A DNA stretch of 64,000 bases from CBDBJQ01 sp965206405 (GCA_965206405.1 CBDBJQ010000006.1:186001-250000), one strand, 5' to 3'. Positions 26,057 through 36,796 are shown, counted from the first letter of the stretch. Numbers and translations: made by a program. The notes: generated by a model from the letters alone, not told the origin.

Positions 26057-26818
26057 ATGATCAACTCTATGGCCAACTCTATGACCAACTTTATGACTGG
26101 CAGGGATCGTTCTCCAGACCACGACCGCGAGCAGGTTCTGCTCGACCTCGTGCTGCGCGCACCGGAGCCTCGATCGGAAGGGCTTCTGTGTCCTCATGGC
26201 TGTCTTCGGCTTCGCCATGCTCGGGACAGGCCTTGGTTTCATGCTGCTCGGCGCCTGGTCGGTCTTCGCGTTTTGCGGGCTGGAATTCCTGCTGCTCTTC
26301 ACGCTTTTCCGGCTGAACTACAACGGCCTGCTGGCGCACTTGGTGCGAGGACAAGCCGCTCGGCATCCACCATCATCGCCCGCAAGATCCCGCGCGACGA
26401 TATCATCGGCGTCAGCATGGCAATCCTGCTGCTCAGTGTGCTGGCTTTGGTGCCCATGGCATTTCTGTTTGAAGCGCTCCTGATCCTCGATGGTTTTCGG
26501 AACGGTTTTGGGGGCAGTTTTGGGGGCGGCGTTCAGGGCGCGGGGGAACAGGAGACAGGCGCTCTGTTTGCTGTTCTCGCGCTTGTCATGTTTTCGACCG
26601 AGCTGGCGACAATCGTCTATTTCACCGTTGCGGTCCGGGCTGGCGCCGGTTTTCTGTCAATGGTGAACTACCTGGTGGCCGCCCTCGCCGTGCTACTGGG
26701 TGCCGTGCTGCTGGGCGCCGTGCTGCTCGACGAAGCGCTCACGCCCAAAACCCTCGTGGCGATGGTTCTGATTCTGCTCGGGATCCGCATCGCCGGCACG
26801 GCGACGCGGACACATTAG
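26057..26818 (+). pseudogene. Chimeric remnant: DUF2244 membrane protein 5' part joined to EamA/DMT transporter 3' part
   Basis: One open frame (26057-26818) hides two broken genes. Its start (DREQVLLDLVLRA) continues as DUF2244 in the +1 frame (AHRSLDRKGFCVLM, AVFGFAMLGTGLGFMLLGAW, FAFCGLEFLLLFTLFRLNY) to about 26330. From about 26370 the original frame encodes the last part of a DMT-superfamily EamA transporter (IARKIPRDDIIGVSMAI, FSTELATIVYFTVAVRAG, GFLSMVNYLVAALAVLLGA, ALTPKTLVAMVLILLGI). The DUF2244 C-terminus and the transporter N-terminal two thirds are missing. A deletion joining the two is the simplest reading. Little function is expected. Confidence 0.75.
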
Positions 26819-26871
26819 CCAGGCGCGTGCCAGTACTTGGGGAGACGCATCCGCGCCTGATGAAGCGGGCG

Positions 26872-27687
26872 TCAGTTCTCGAGGCCGAGAACGTCGTGCA
26901 TCGAGTACAGCCCCGGCGGCTTGCCGTGCATCCACAGCGCGGCCCGCACGGCGCCGGCGGCGAATATCTGCCGGGTCGTCGCCTTGTGGCCGAGCACCAG
27001 CCGTTCGCCCTCGGCGGCGAAGATCACGTCATGCTCACCGGCGATATCGCCACCGCGCAGCGCGGCGAATCCGATCGCGCCGGACTCCCGAGCGCCCGTG
27101 TGCCCGTCCCGACCCGATTGCGAGACATCGCCAAGATTGACATTACGGCCCGCCGCAGCCGATTCACCGAGGAGAAGGGCGGTTCCGGACGGTGCGTCGA
27201 TCTTGTGGCGGTGATGCATCTCGACGATTTCGATGTCGAACTCGGGCCCGAGCGTTTCGGCCACCTTGCGCGCCAGGGCCGAAAGTAGGGTTACACCGAC
27301 ACTCGTATTAGCGGCCCGGAGCACCGGAACCGTCTGTGCCGCTTCGGCAACCACGGCTTCCTGTTCCGGTGAGAGGCCGGTCGTGCCGGCCACCAGCGCA
27401 ACACCCATCTCGGCGGCCATCCCGGCATGCACCGTGGTCGCCTCCGGAATCGTGAAGTCGAGGACGACATCGACGGCGGTCATCATTTCCCTGGAATCGC
27501 CAAGGATCGGCAAGCCGAGCGCATCCATCCCGGCCAGCTCACCTGCATCGCGGCCGACAGTCTCATGGCCCGCCACCTCGGCGGCACCGGCCACGGCGCA
27601 TCCCGGGGTTGCGGCGATCTGCCGCAGGTTCATCTGGCCCATCCGACCGGCACACCCGACAACCCCTATCCTGACGTCACCAGCCAT
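26872..27687 (-). CDS. dapB: 4-hydroxy-tetrahydrodipicolinate reductase
   Basis: A 271 aa enzyme of lysine and diaminopimelate synthesis. It has the Rossmann motif VVGCAGRMGQ (residues 9-18), the catalytic His and Lys in EMHHRHKIDAPSGTA, and the C-terminal ATTRQIFAAGAVRAA region, all typical of DapB. It reduces the DapA product using NAD(P)H. It is downstream of dnaJ on the same strand, separated by 78 bases, an arrangement common in alphaproteobacteria. Confidence 0.97.
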   Translation of the reverse strand: MAGDVRIGVVGCAGRMGQMNLRQIAATPGCAVAGAAEVAGHETVGRDAGELAGMDALGLPILGDSREMMTAVDVVLDFTIPEATTVHAGMAAEMGVALVAGTTGLSPEQEAVVAEAAQTVPVLRAANTSVGVTLLSALARKVAETLGPEFDIEIVEMHHRHKIDAPSGTALLLGESAAAGRNVNLGDVSQSGRDGHTGARESGAIGFAALRGGDIAGEHDVIFAAEGERLVLGHKATTRQIFAAGAVRAALWMHGKPPGLYSMHDVLGLEN

Positions 27688-27765
27688 GCCGCCGTCTCCC
27701 CTTTACGCGCGCGATTCTGTTAGACGTATGATTCTTCTGGCCGCGCGATTTTGCGCCCGCGACGG

Positions 27766-28893
27766 TCACTTCGTCGCGTCGACCGAGAATTCCTTCGTCT
27801 TCGCGAAAATATCCTCCAAGACGGAATTCTTGTCGCCCATCTCCTCAAACTTCCGCAACTGTTTCTTCTGCGCACTGGTCAGGCCAACCGGAGTCTCGAC
27901 CCGCGTAAGGATATACATGTCGCCGCGCCGGCTCGACCGCAACTCGGGCATACCCTTGCCGCGCAGCCGGCGCTGCTCCCCGGTCTGGATGCCTTCAGGA
28001 ATCTTCACCTTGGCGGCCGCGCCGTCGACGGTCGGAACCTCAATAGAGCCGCCGAGTGTCGCCGTCACCATCGATACCGGAACCTCGCAGAAAAGGTCGC
28101 TGCCCTTGCGACCAAAGAAGGGGTGCGGCTCAACCTGCAGGAAGATGTACACATCGCCGGACGGGCCACCCTGGAAGCCGGCGTCACCCTCGCCGGAGAG
28201 GCGAATCCTTGTGTCGTCATCGACGCCCGGGGGAATCGTCGCCGAAAGGGTTTTTTCCTGCTGGATCTGGCCGGCACCGCCACAAACCTGGCAGGGTTTC
28301 TCGATGATCCTGCCGGCGCCGCGACAGCTCGAGCAGGGCCGCTCCACGGTGAAGAAACCCTGTTTGGCATGCACTGCGCCGGCGCCGCCGCAGGTCTGGC
28401 AGGTCACTGGCTCGGTGCCGCCCTCGGTGCCAATGCCGCTACATGAATCGCAGTGAGCCGACCGAGATACCCGGATCTCGACCTCGCGGCCGCGAAACGC
28501 ATCGACCAGGGAAATCCCGAGGTTGTAGCGCAGATCCTGACCCCGACGCGACTGCTGCCGGCGCCCGCCACGGTCGGAAAATTCGCCAAAGATGCCTTCG
28601 AAGAGGTCGGAAAACCTGTCGGCGCCGCCGGCGAAGCCAAAGCCGGCCCGGCCTGTGCGCATATCGCCATTCTCGAAGGCCTCGTGGCCGAAACGGTCGT
28701 AGGCGGCACGCTTCTGCTCGTCGGAGAGAACCTCGTGAGCCGCGTTGACCTCCTTGAAGAACGTCTCGGCCTCCGCGTCGCCGGGGTTGCGGTCCGGGTG
28801 ATAGCGTTTGGCCATCTCGCGATAGGCCTGCCGCAGCTCGGCTTCGCTCGCATCCCGGCTGACGCCCAGCGTCTCGTAGTAGTCTTTCGGCAT
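27766..28893 (-). CDS. dnaJ: DnaJ (Hsp40) co-chaperone
   Basis: The 375 aa type I J-protein that stimulates DnaK ATPase and delivers substrates. From ATG 28893 it begins MPKDYYETLGVSRDA. The J-domain HPD is in KRYHPDRNPGD. It continues with a Gly/Phe-rich region, four zinc-binding CXXCXG repeats (CDSCSGIG, CQTCGGAG, CSSCRGAG, CQVCGGAG), and the C-terminal substrate-binding domains. The nine codons upstream of ATG 28893 are not needed. It follows dnaK by 48 bases. Confidence 0.97.
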   Translation of the reverse strand: MPKDYYETLGVSRDASEAELRQAYREMAKRYHPDRNPGDAEAETFFKEVNAAHEVLSDEQKRAAYDRFGHEAFENGDMRTGRAGFGFAGGADRFSDLFEGIFGEFSDRGGRRQQSRRGQDLRYNLGISLVDAFRGREVEIRVSRSAHCDSCSGIGTEGGTEPVTCQTCGGAGAVHAKQGFFTVERPCSSCRGAGRIIEKPCQVCGGAGQIQQEKTLSATIPPGVDDDTRIRLSGEGDAGFQGGPSGDVYIFLQVEPHPFFGRKGSDLFCEVPVSMVTATLGGSIEVPTVDGAAAKVKIPEGIQTGEQRRLRGKGMPELRSSRRGDMYILTRVETPVGLTSAQKKQLRKFEEMGDKNSVLEDIFAKTKEFSVDATK

Positions 28894-28941
28894 GCCTCCG
28901 CTCCCGGAATCTCCCGACAATCGCCTAGGGCGGCCGGATTC

Positions 28942-30900
<1,959 letters not shown>

Positions 30901-31032
30901 CTTTAATCTGCCTTCTTGCTTCTCGGTTTTGTGACTTTGTGGTGTCGCGTCTGTGTGACGGAAGATCCAGCGCGGGCATGTTCCGCTGCGCACCGTATAT
31001 TTTGGACCCCGGCGTTGCCGCCGAACCTCCGG

Positions 31033-31063
31033 CTATATAGGGTCACCCCCTTGCGTCCGCAAG
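31033..31063 (-). promoter_or_regulatory. Candidate heat-shock (RpoH/sigma-32) promoter for dnaK
   Basis: Reading on the minus strand, CTTG (31063-31060) is followed after 18 bases by CCTATATAG (31041-31033), a fair match to alphaproteobacterial RpoH promoters (CTTG ... CCTATNT). It lies about 130 bases before the dnaK start. The -35 side also abuts the start codon region of the divergent DUF1848 gene (ATG 31065), and a small palindrome TTGCG-TC-CGCAA (31051-31062) overlaps it. No CIRCE element (TTAGCACTC-N9-GAGTGCTAA) was seen near dnaK, hrcA or grpE. Confidence 0.5.
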
Positions 31064-31064
31064 G

Positions 31065-31976
31065 ATGCCCGTGATTCCAATGATTATCTCGGCGAGCTAT
31101 CGCACCGATATTCCCGCTTTTTACGGCCGGTGGTTCCTGAACCGGCTGGCCGCGGGGCACTGCCGGGTCGCCAATCCCTGGAACCGTGTCGAGACAACGG
31201 TTTCCCTGGCCAAGGGCGATGTTGACGGCTTCGTCTTCTGGACCCGCAACCTCGAGCCTTTTCTTGCCTGCCTGGATGCGACCCAGATCATTGCCCCGTT
31301 TTATATCCAGCACACGACCACCGGCTATCCCAGGGTTCTGGAGACGCGCGTCGTCGCAGAAGAACGCGCCATTGCCAGCATGCGCTCGGCCGCGGCGCGT
31401 TTCGGGCCCAGCAGTGTGGTCTGGCGCTACGATCCGGTCCTGATCACCGATCTCACGCCGCCCAAATGGCACATCGCCACTTTCCAGCGTCTCGCTGCCG
31501 CCCTCGAATCTTCTGTTGACGAGGTCGTCGTCTCCGCCGCCCACATCTACGCCAAGACCCGTCGCAACCTCGACCGCGCCGCAGCCGAACACGGTTTCTC
31601 CTGGCGCGACCCCGAAGCAGAGGAAAAGACCGCGCTGTTCGCGCAGATGGCGGAAATCGCCGCCGGACACGGCATGGCGCTAACCCTATGCAGCCAGCCC
31701 GAATACGCACCAGCCGGCGTTTTGCCGGCCCGGTGCATCGATGTCGACCGCCTCTCGGATATCGCTGAAAGGCCCATCAGGGCTGCGGTCAAGGGCAACC
31801 GTCCAGGCTGCGCCTGCCATGTCTCCCGCGACATCGGCGCCTATGACACCTGCCCGCATGGATGCGTCTATTGCTATGCGGTGCGCGACAATGCTGCGGC
31901 CCGTCGCCGCCACCGGGCACACAACCCCGATGCTGCGCTACTCGACGACCCGACCCCCGGAACAGATCCCCGATAA
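31065..31976 (+). CDS. DUF1848 family protein
   Basis: A 303 aa protein of the DUF1848 family: MIISASYRTDIPAFY, FVFWTRNLEPF, PFYIQHTTTGY, VVWRYDPVLIT, and a C-terminal cysteine cluster (GCACHVSRDIGAYDTCPHGCVYCYA). The last cysteines form CX3CX2C, the spacing of a radical-SAM cluster site, here near the C-terminus. The function is unknown. ATG 31065 or ATG 31080 may be the start. It is convergent with grpE and divergent from dnaK, so it stands apart from both heat-shock operons. The last codons run into an imperfect 15-base repeat (CCCGATAAACAGACC region, 31969-32000). Confidence 0.88.
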   Translation: MPVIPMIISASYRTDIPAFYGRWFLNRLAAGHCRVANPWNRVETTVSLAKGDVDGFVFWTRNLEPFLACLDATQIIAPFYIQHTTTGYPRVLETRVVAEERAIASMRSAAARFGPSSVVWRYDPVLITDLTPPKWHIATFQRLAAALESSVDEVVVSAAHIYAKTRRNLDRAAAEHGFSWRDPEAEEKTALFAQMAEIAAGHGMALTLCSQPEYAPAGVLPARCIDVDRLSDIAERPIRAAVKGNRPGCACHVSRDIGAYDTCPHGCVYCYAVRDNAAARRRHRAHNPDAALLDDPTPGTDPR

Positions 31977-32021
31977 ACAGACCCCCGATAAACAGGGCAC
32001 CACCCACGAAGGCTCGCGCGT

Positions 32022-32921
32022 CTAGCTATCTTTGGCCGGCAATTCTGCCTCGGGTTTTGATTCTTCCGGCGCTTTTCCCGGATCTTCCGGTGATTCTTTC
32101 GTGGCCTCTTCCGAAGCCCCTTTCGGGGCGGACTCGGTCTCCCCCGCCTTGGTAACCGCCACCATCGCTGGGCGCAGGAGCCGGTCGTGCATGGCGTAGC
32201 CCGCCTGGAGCATCTCGACGATGGTTCCCGCCGGATGCTCGCCACTGGCGACCTCGTACATCGCCTGGTGGAAATTATGGTCGAACGCCTCGCCGAGAGG
32301 CTCGATCTTTTGGATGCCGTGGCGCTCCATGGCTGCGAGCAGTTCTTTTTCTACCATCTCGACTCCGGCGACCAGGCTGGTGATTGCCGTGTCCTCCGCT
32401 CCGGTCGAGGAAGGCGCGGCTTCGATGGCGCGGCGCAGATTATCGCCGACGCTCAGAAGTTCCTTGGCGATGCCGGACACCGCGTATTTCTTCGTTTCAC
32501 TGAGATCCCGCTCAAGCCGGCGGCGGGTGTTCTCTGATTCAGCCATCACCCGCAGCAGCTTGTCCTTGGCCTCGGCGAGATCGGCCTCGAGATCGAGCGC
32601 CTCTTCCGCCTCTTCCGCGCCCTCACCGCCGTTCTCACCATCGTCTTCTCCGTAGGGATCGCCTCCTTCGGCGTCCTCTCCGGCTTGCGCTCCGTCGCCG
32701 GCCGCCGTGGCGCCTGCCGTCGCCCCGCCGCTGGCGTTTTTGCCTGGATCCTGGGCGAGATCTTTCTCGTCAGCGTCCTTCTCGTCAGCATCCTTCTCGT
32801 CAGCATCCTTCTCGCCAGCATCCTTCTCGCCAGCATCCTTCTCGCCAGCATCCTTCTCGCCAGTATCCCTCTCGTCTGGCGCCTCGACCGCAGTCTCCAG
32901 CTTGGGTTTCTTGTAGGTCAT
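32022..32921 (-). CDS. grpE: GrpE nucleotide-exchange factor with repeat-expanded acidic N-terminus
   Basis: A 299 aa co-chaperone that releases ADP from DnaK. The conserved coiled-coil and beta-domain run from about residue 100 (LLRVMAESENTRRRLERD, PLGEAFDHNFHQAMYEV, AGYAMHDRLLRPAMVAV). Most GrpE proteins have about 200 residues. The surplus lies in a charged N-terminus of eight 5-residue repeats ([A/T][G/D]EKD), an acidic second block, and a Glu/Pro/Lys-rich tail (EESKPEAELPAKDS). A strong GAGGAGG Shine-Dalgarno precedes ATG 32921. It follows hrcA by 18 bases, forming hrcA-grpE. Confidence 0.95.
   Translation of the reverse strand: MTYKKPKLETAVEAPDERDTGEKDAGEKDAGEKDAGEKDADEKDADEKDADEKDLAQDPGKNASGGATAGATAAGDGAQAGEDAEGGDPYGEDDGENGGEGAEEAEEALDLEADLAEAKDKLLRVMAESENTRRRLERDLSETKKYAVSGIAKELLSVGDNLRRAIEAAPSSTGAEDTAITSLVAGVEMVEKELLAAMERHGIQKIEPLGEAFDHNFHQAMYEVASGEHPAGTIVEMLQAGYAMHDRLLRPAMVAVTKAGETESAPKGASEEATKESPEDPGKAPEESKPEAELPAKDS
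32762..32872 (-). repeat. 15-base tandem repeat within grpE (eight pentapeptide copies)
   Basis: The coding strand has eight consecutive 15-base units that encode TGEKD once, AGEKD four times and ADEKD three times. The units are nearly identical at the DNA level, differing mainly at the Gly/Asp codon and at the edges. This points to recent expansion by slippage or unequal exchange. The repeat lies in the disordered leader of GrpE, ahead of the conserved fold. Confidence 0.93.
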
Positions 32922-32939
32922 TCTGCCTCCTCTCGTGTT

Positions 32940-33977
32940 TCAGTCGATCAGCTGGCCAACCAGCTTCGCTGTGTAGTCGACCATGGGAATGATCCGCGCG
33001 TAGTTCATGCGAGTCGGCCCGATGACACCAATCGCTCCGACGATCTCCGCCTGCATATTCTTGTAAGGCGAAATGATCATCGAACACCCGGACAGGCCGA
33101 ACAGCTCATTCTCCGAGCCGATGAAAATCTGCACCCCCTCGGCATTCTCGGTCATGCTGATGAGGTGGAGAAGGGTTTCCTTCCTTTCAAGTGCCTCGAA
33201 CAGCCCCCGGATCCGTTCCAGGTCAGCCACCGCCATGACATCGTCCAGCAGATTGACCTGCCCCCGGACAACCAGCACGCCGTCGCGGCCGGCGGCTTCC
33301 GACCATGTCGCAAGGCCTGCCTCGACCACCTTTCCGGTCAGGTCGTCGAGAGCCATGCGGTGTTCCTGGATGTCGCTTTCAACTTCCGCGCGCGCCTCGA
33401 GGAGTGTGCGCCGGGTAAGCTTGGCGTTCAGATAGTTTCCGGCCTCCACCAGCGAAGACGCCGGCACACCCGGCGGCAAATCGAGAATCCGGTTTTCGAC
33501 AAGACCGTTCTCACCGACAAGCACGGCGAGAGCCCGGTCGGTGCCAATCGGCACGAACTCGATATGCCGAAGCATGTCATCCTGGGTTGGCGCAACCACC
33601 AGCCCGGCGCAGGAGGAGAGGCCGGACAGCATCTGCGATGCTTCCTCGAAAACTTGCCGGGAATCCCGCCCGAGCGCGACGCAACGAGCCTCGATCTCCT
33701 GGCGGTCCTCGGTGTTGAGGTCGCCGATCTCAAGGAGGCCGTCCACGAACAGCCGCAGCCCGGCCTCGGTCGGCAGTCGCCCGGCCGAAGGATGCGGCGC
33801 ATAAAGCAATCCAAGGCCCTCGAGATCGGACATCACGTTGCGGATGCTCGCCGGAGACAGGGCGAGATCGAGCCGCCGGGACAGGGTGCGGGAGCCCACG
33901 GCGCCGCCGGTTTCGAGGTAGGTTTCGACGATCTGGCGCAGAATCTCCCGGGAGCGCAGGTTCATCTCGGCAATCAT
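32940..33977 (-). CDS. hrcA: HrcA heat-inducible transcription repressor
   Basis: A 345 aa repressor that normally binds CIRCE elements and is stabilised by GroEL. It starts at ATG 33977 (MIAEMNLRSREILRQIVETYLETG); the open frame upstream of it is unrelated. The N-terminal winged helix contains GSRTLSRRLDLALSPASIRNVMSDLEGLG (in part: SPASIRNVM), and the C-terminal GAF-like part includes GVIGPTRMNYARIIPMVDY. It is first in hrcA-grpE. The 250-base gap to the divergent rph gene shows no other gene and no CIRCE site. Confidence 0.96.
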   Translation of the reverse strand: MIAEMNLRSREILRQIVETYLETGGAVGSRTLSRRLDLALSPASIRNVMSDLEGLGLLYAPHPSAGRLPTEAGLRLFVDGLLEIGDLNTEDRQEIEARCVALGRDSRQVFEEASQMLSGLSSCAGLVVAPTQDDMLRHIEFVPIGTDRALAVLVGENGLVENRILDLPPGVPASSLVEAGNYLNAKLTRRTLLEARAEVESDIQEHRMALDDLTGKVVEAGLATWSEAAGRDGVLVVRGQVNLLDDVMAVADLERIRGLFEALERKETLLHLISMTENAEGVQIFIGSENELFGLSGCSMIISPYKNMQAEIVGAIGVIGPTRMNYARIIPMVDYTAKLVGQLID

Positions 33978-34240
33978 AGCGTCGGGAATGTAGGAACCGC
34001 TCCCGCCGCCGTCAATCCGGCCCCGGAGGAACCTGCTCGGCCATGGCCCGGCCCACAGCATCGATACCCCCCTCCGCCCAGATTCCTCGCGCCTCAAGCT
34101 CTCTCGGATCGTATGGGGCCTGGCCGACGTCCTAAGCAGCACGCTGCCGGAAGTCGAAGCAAGCCGAGCCGGATGCTGGATTCAGGCGGCATAAGATCTT
34201 ACAAGTGGCGACAGACCTTAATTCAAGGATGAACAAGGCA

Positions 34241-34954
34241 ATGGCTCGACCCTCAGGCAGGGCGGCAGACGAACTCCGCCCCATTTCACTGGAAATCAAC
34301 GTCTCGAAACACGCCGAGGGCTCGTGCCTGACGAAGTTCGGCGATACTCATGTTTTGTGTGTCGCCTCCGTCGAGAACCGCGTCCCGCCCTTCCTGCGCA
34401 ACACTGGCCGGGGCTGGGTGACGGCCGAATACGGCATGCTGCCGCGCTCGACGACCGACCGCCTGCACCGGGAGCGAACCTTGCGTTCGGGCCGCACGCT
34501 CGAGATCCAGAGACTGATCGGGCGAAGCCTGCGCGCGATCACGGCGCTGGACGGGTTCGGCGAACACCAAATCAGGGTTGATTGCGATGTCATCCAAGCC
34601 GATGGCGGCACCCGGACCGCCGCCGTCACCGGCGGCTTCGTCGCCCTCCACCTCGCCTTCCAGCACCTGCAGCGAATCAATGCCGTCAAGAAGATCCCGC
34701 TGAACGGGCAGGTCGCGGCGGTGTCCTGCGGTCTACTGGGCAGCGAGGCCTTGCTCGATCTCGATTACGCAGAGGATTCGACCGCACAGGCCGACGCCAA
34801 CTTCGTCATGACCAACAAGGGCGGGCTGGTCGAAATCCAGGCCACGGCAGAAACCACGCCTTTCGGCCGCGACAAGTTCGATTCACTCCTGGCACTCGCG
34901 CAGCGCGGCATTACCAGCCTGATCGCCGAGCAGGCCCGGGTCCTCGGCCTGTAG
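34241..34954 (+). CDS. rph: Ribonuclease PH
   Basis: A phosphorolytic 3' exoribonuclease for tRNA maturation, about 237 aa. It has MARPSGRAADELRPI, GWVTAEYGMLPRST, the phosphate-site RSGRTLEIQRLIGRSLRA, and DCDVIQADGGTRTAAVTG. ATG 34241 fits the family start; ATG 34229 and GTG 34205 are in frame just upstream and cannot be excluded (AAGG precedes both ATGs). rdgB begins two bases after its stop. Confidence 0.96.
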   Translation: MARPSGRAADELRPISLEINVSKHAEGSCLTKFGDTHVLCVASVENRVPPFLRNTGRGWVTAEYGMLPRSTTDRLHRERTLRSGRTLEIQRLIGRSLRAITALDGFGEHQIRVDCDVIQADGGTRTAAVTGGFVALHLAFQHLQRINAVKKIPLNGQVAAVSCGLLGSEALLDLDYAEDSTAQADANFVMTNKGGLVEIQATAETTPFGRDKFDSLLALAQRGITSLIAEQARVLGL

Positions 34955-34956
34955 CA

Positions 34957-35604
34957 ATGGGCCGCCTCCTCGCCGAGAACCGTCTGGTCGTCGCCAGCCG
35001 GAACCCCGGCAAGGTTCGCGAAATCAACGATCTCGTTAAACCGCACGGCATCGATGCCGTCTCCGCGGCCGAACTCGAGCTGCCCGAAGTCGCCGAAACC
35101 GGCGATACCTTCGAGGCCAACGCCCTGCTCAAGGCCGTCTCGGCGACCGCGAACAGCGGCCTGCCGGCCCTTGCTGATGATTCCGGCCTCGCCGTCCCCG
35201 CCCTCGGTGGCAAGCCGGGGATTTATTCCGCCCGCTGGGCCGGCCCGGAGGAGGATTTCGGGCTTGCTGTGGAAAGGGTCCACGCCGCCCTCGGCGCGAA
35301 CGCGCACCGCGCCGCGTTTTTCTTCTCCGCCCTCGCGCTCACCTGGCCCGACGGGCACAGCGAGACCTTCTGCGGCCGCGTCGACGGCCAGCTGGTTTGG
35401 CCGCCGCGGGGCACCCGCGGCTTCGGCTACGATCCGATGTTCCTGCCCGATGGCTGCAGCGAGACCTTTGGCGAGATGGACCCTGTGCGCAAACACGAGA
35501 TCAGCCATCGTGCCCGGGCCTTCTGCGATCTGGTCGACGCCTGCCTGCCTGCCGTCGTTTCGTTGCCTGCAGTGTCGCCCCCCGCAGTGCCGAACGATGA
35601 CTGA
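34957..35604 (+). CDS. rdgB: RdgB/HAM1-type non-canonical purine NTP pyrophosphatase
   Basis: A 215 aa housecleaning enzyme that hydrolyses dITP and XTP. It starts at ATG 34957, two bases after the rph stop. Family marks: VVASRNPGKVREI, ETGDTFEANALLKA, ALADDSGLAVPALGG, GIYSARWAG, GTRGFGYDPMFLPDG and ISHRARAF. The C-terminus carries a short Val/Pro/Ala repeat (PAVVSLPAVSPPAVP) not needed for the fold. The last eight bases overlap hemW. Confidence 0.96.
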   Translation: MGRLLAENRLVVASRNPGKVREINDLVKPHGIDAVSAAELELPEVAETGDTFEANALLKAVSATANSGLPALADDSGLAVPALGGKPGIYSARWAGPEEDFGLAVERVHAALGANAHRAAFFFSALALTWPDGHSETFCGRVDGQLVWPPRGTRGFGYDPMFLPDGCSETFGEMDPVRKHEISHRARAFCDLVDACLPAVVSLPAVSPPAVPNDD

Positions 35605-36796
35605 CGCTCCCGCCACGCTCGGCATCTATGTCCACTGGCCTTTCTGCGCGGCAAAATGCCCCTATTGCGATTTCAACAGCCACGTCCGCGAGGAAGTCGA
35701 CCAGGCGCGCTGGGCCCGGGCCTTGCTGGCTGAACTCGACGCGGTGGCCGCCGAGACACCCGGGCGCACCGTTACCAGCGTCTTCTTCGGTGGCGGCACA
35801 CCCTCGCTGATGCCGGGCGCTACCGTCGCAACCGTCATCGACGCCATCGCCGGCCACTGGACCGTCGCGGATGACATCGAGATCACGGCGGAAGCGAATC
35901 CCGGCTCGACCGACACGGATAAACTCGCGGATTTCCGTGCCGCCGGCATCAACCGTATCTCTCTTGGCGTGCAGTCCTTCGACGACGGATCATTGCGCTT
36001 CCTCGGCCGCCAGCACAACGCCGACGAGGCGCGGATCGCCCTGCAGGCGGCGGTGAAACACTTCGACCGGTATTCTCTCGACCTGATTTACGGGCTGCCA
36101 GAACAGACGCGGGCGGGCTGGGAAGCGCAGCTCGCAGAAGCACTTCGCCATGCCGGCGACCACATCTCGGTCTACCAACTGACGATCGAGCGCGGGACAT
36201 CGTTTTACGACCTGCACAAAAGCGGCGAACTGGTTCCCCCGGAAGGCGATACCCTGGCGGATCTGTACGAAGCCACCCAGACCGTTCTCGATGCCGCCGG
36301 TCTGCCGGCCTACGAGATCTCCAACCACGCCGCGCCAGGCGGCCCGTGCCGCCACAACATGACTTGCTGGCAGGGCGGTGACTATGCCGGCATTGGCCCC
36401 GGGGCGCATGGCCGCCTGACCAAGATGGCGGGAGGGCAGGGGCCCAAGCGGAATCGCCGCTTCGCCACCCTGCGCATCCGTAGCCCCGAGCGGTGGATCG
36501 ATATGGTCGAGCGGCAGGGGAGCGGCGCACACGAGCCGCGGGAGCTGGGACCGTCCGAACGGCTGGCGGAAATGCTGCTCACGGGCCTGCGGACGACCTC
36601 CGGCATCGCCCGGTCACGCTTTGTCGAGGAGTGCGGTATGCCGATCAAGGCCGCGCTCGACGCAGATGCCCTGCAGCGGTTTTCCGAAGCCGGCTGGATC
36701 GCCCGGGATGCGGAATTTTTCAGGCTCACCCCGCAGGGTCGGCTGCGCCTCGATGGCATCGCAGCACAGTTGCTTCCGGATTCCGCCCTCAGTTGA
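35597..36796 (+). CDS. hemW: HemW, radical-SAM heme chaperone
   Basis: A 399 aa radical-SAM protein (formerly annotated as HemN-like coproporphyrinogen oxidase) that inserts heme into respiratory proteins. The cluster motif CX3CX2C is CAAKCPYC, near residue 18, followed by Asp-Phe. Also present are FFGGGTPSLM, EITAEANPGS, NRISLGVQSF, GRQHNADEA and SLDLIYGLPEQT. HemW proteins lack HemN's longer N-terminus, as here. ATG 35597 overlaps the rdgB end by eight bases, in the order rph-rdgB-hemW that is common in alphaproteobacteria. It converges on the LppC gene with an eight-base overlap. Confidence 0.95.
   Translation: MTDAPATLGIYVHWPFCAAKCPYCDFNSHVREEVDQARWARALLAELDAVAAETPGRTVTSVFFGGGTPSLMPGATVATVIDAIAGHWTVADDIEITAEANPGSTDTDKLADFRAAGINRISLGVQSFDDGSLRFLGRQHNADEARIALQAAVKHFDRYSLDLIYGLPEQTRAGWEAQLAEALRHAGDHISVYQLTIERGTSFYDLHKSGELVPPEGDTLADLYEATQTVLDAAGLPAYEISNHAAPGGPCRHNMTCWQGGDYAGIGPGAHGRLTKMAGGQGPKRNRRFATLRIRSPERWIDMVERQGSGAHEPRELGPSERLAEMLLTGLRTTSGIARSRFVEECGMPIKAALDADALQRFSEAGWIARDAEFFRLTPQGRLRLDGIAAQLLPDSALS

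Noticed and set aside
31968..32000. Short direct repeats (CCCGATAAACAG) after the DUF1848 gene as a CRISPR or integration site
   Set aside because: Only two partial copies, adjacent and without spacers; a simple duplication at the end of the coding region.
34100..34205. Possible tRNA gene between hrcA and rph
   Set aside because: No cloverleaf could be folded and there is no TTCGA-type T-loop with a matching acceptor stem.
32685..34232. A long plus-strand frame over grpE and hrcA
   Set aside because: It is antisense to two well-defined genes. Its apparent leucine/serine repeat is only the complement of the grpE 15-base repeat.
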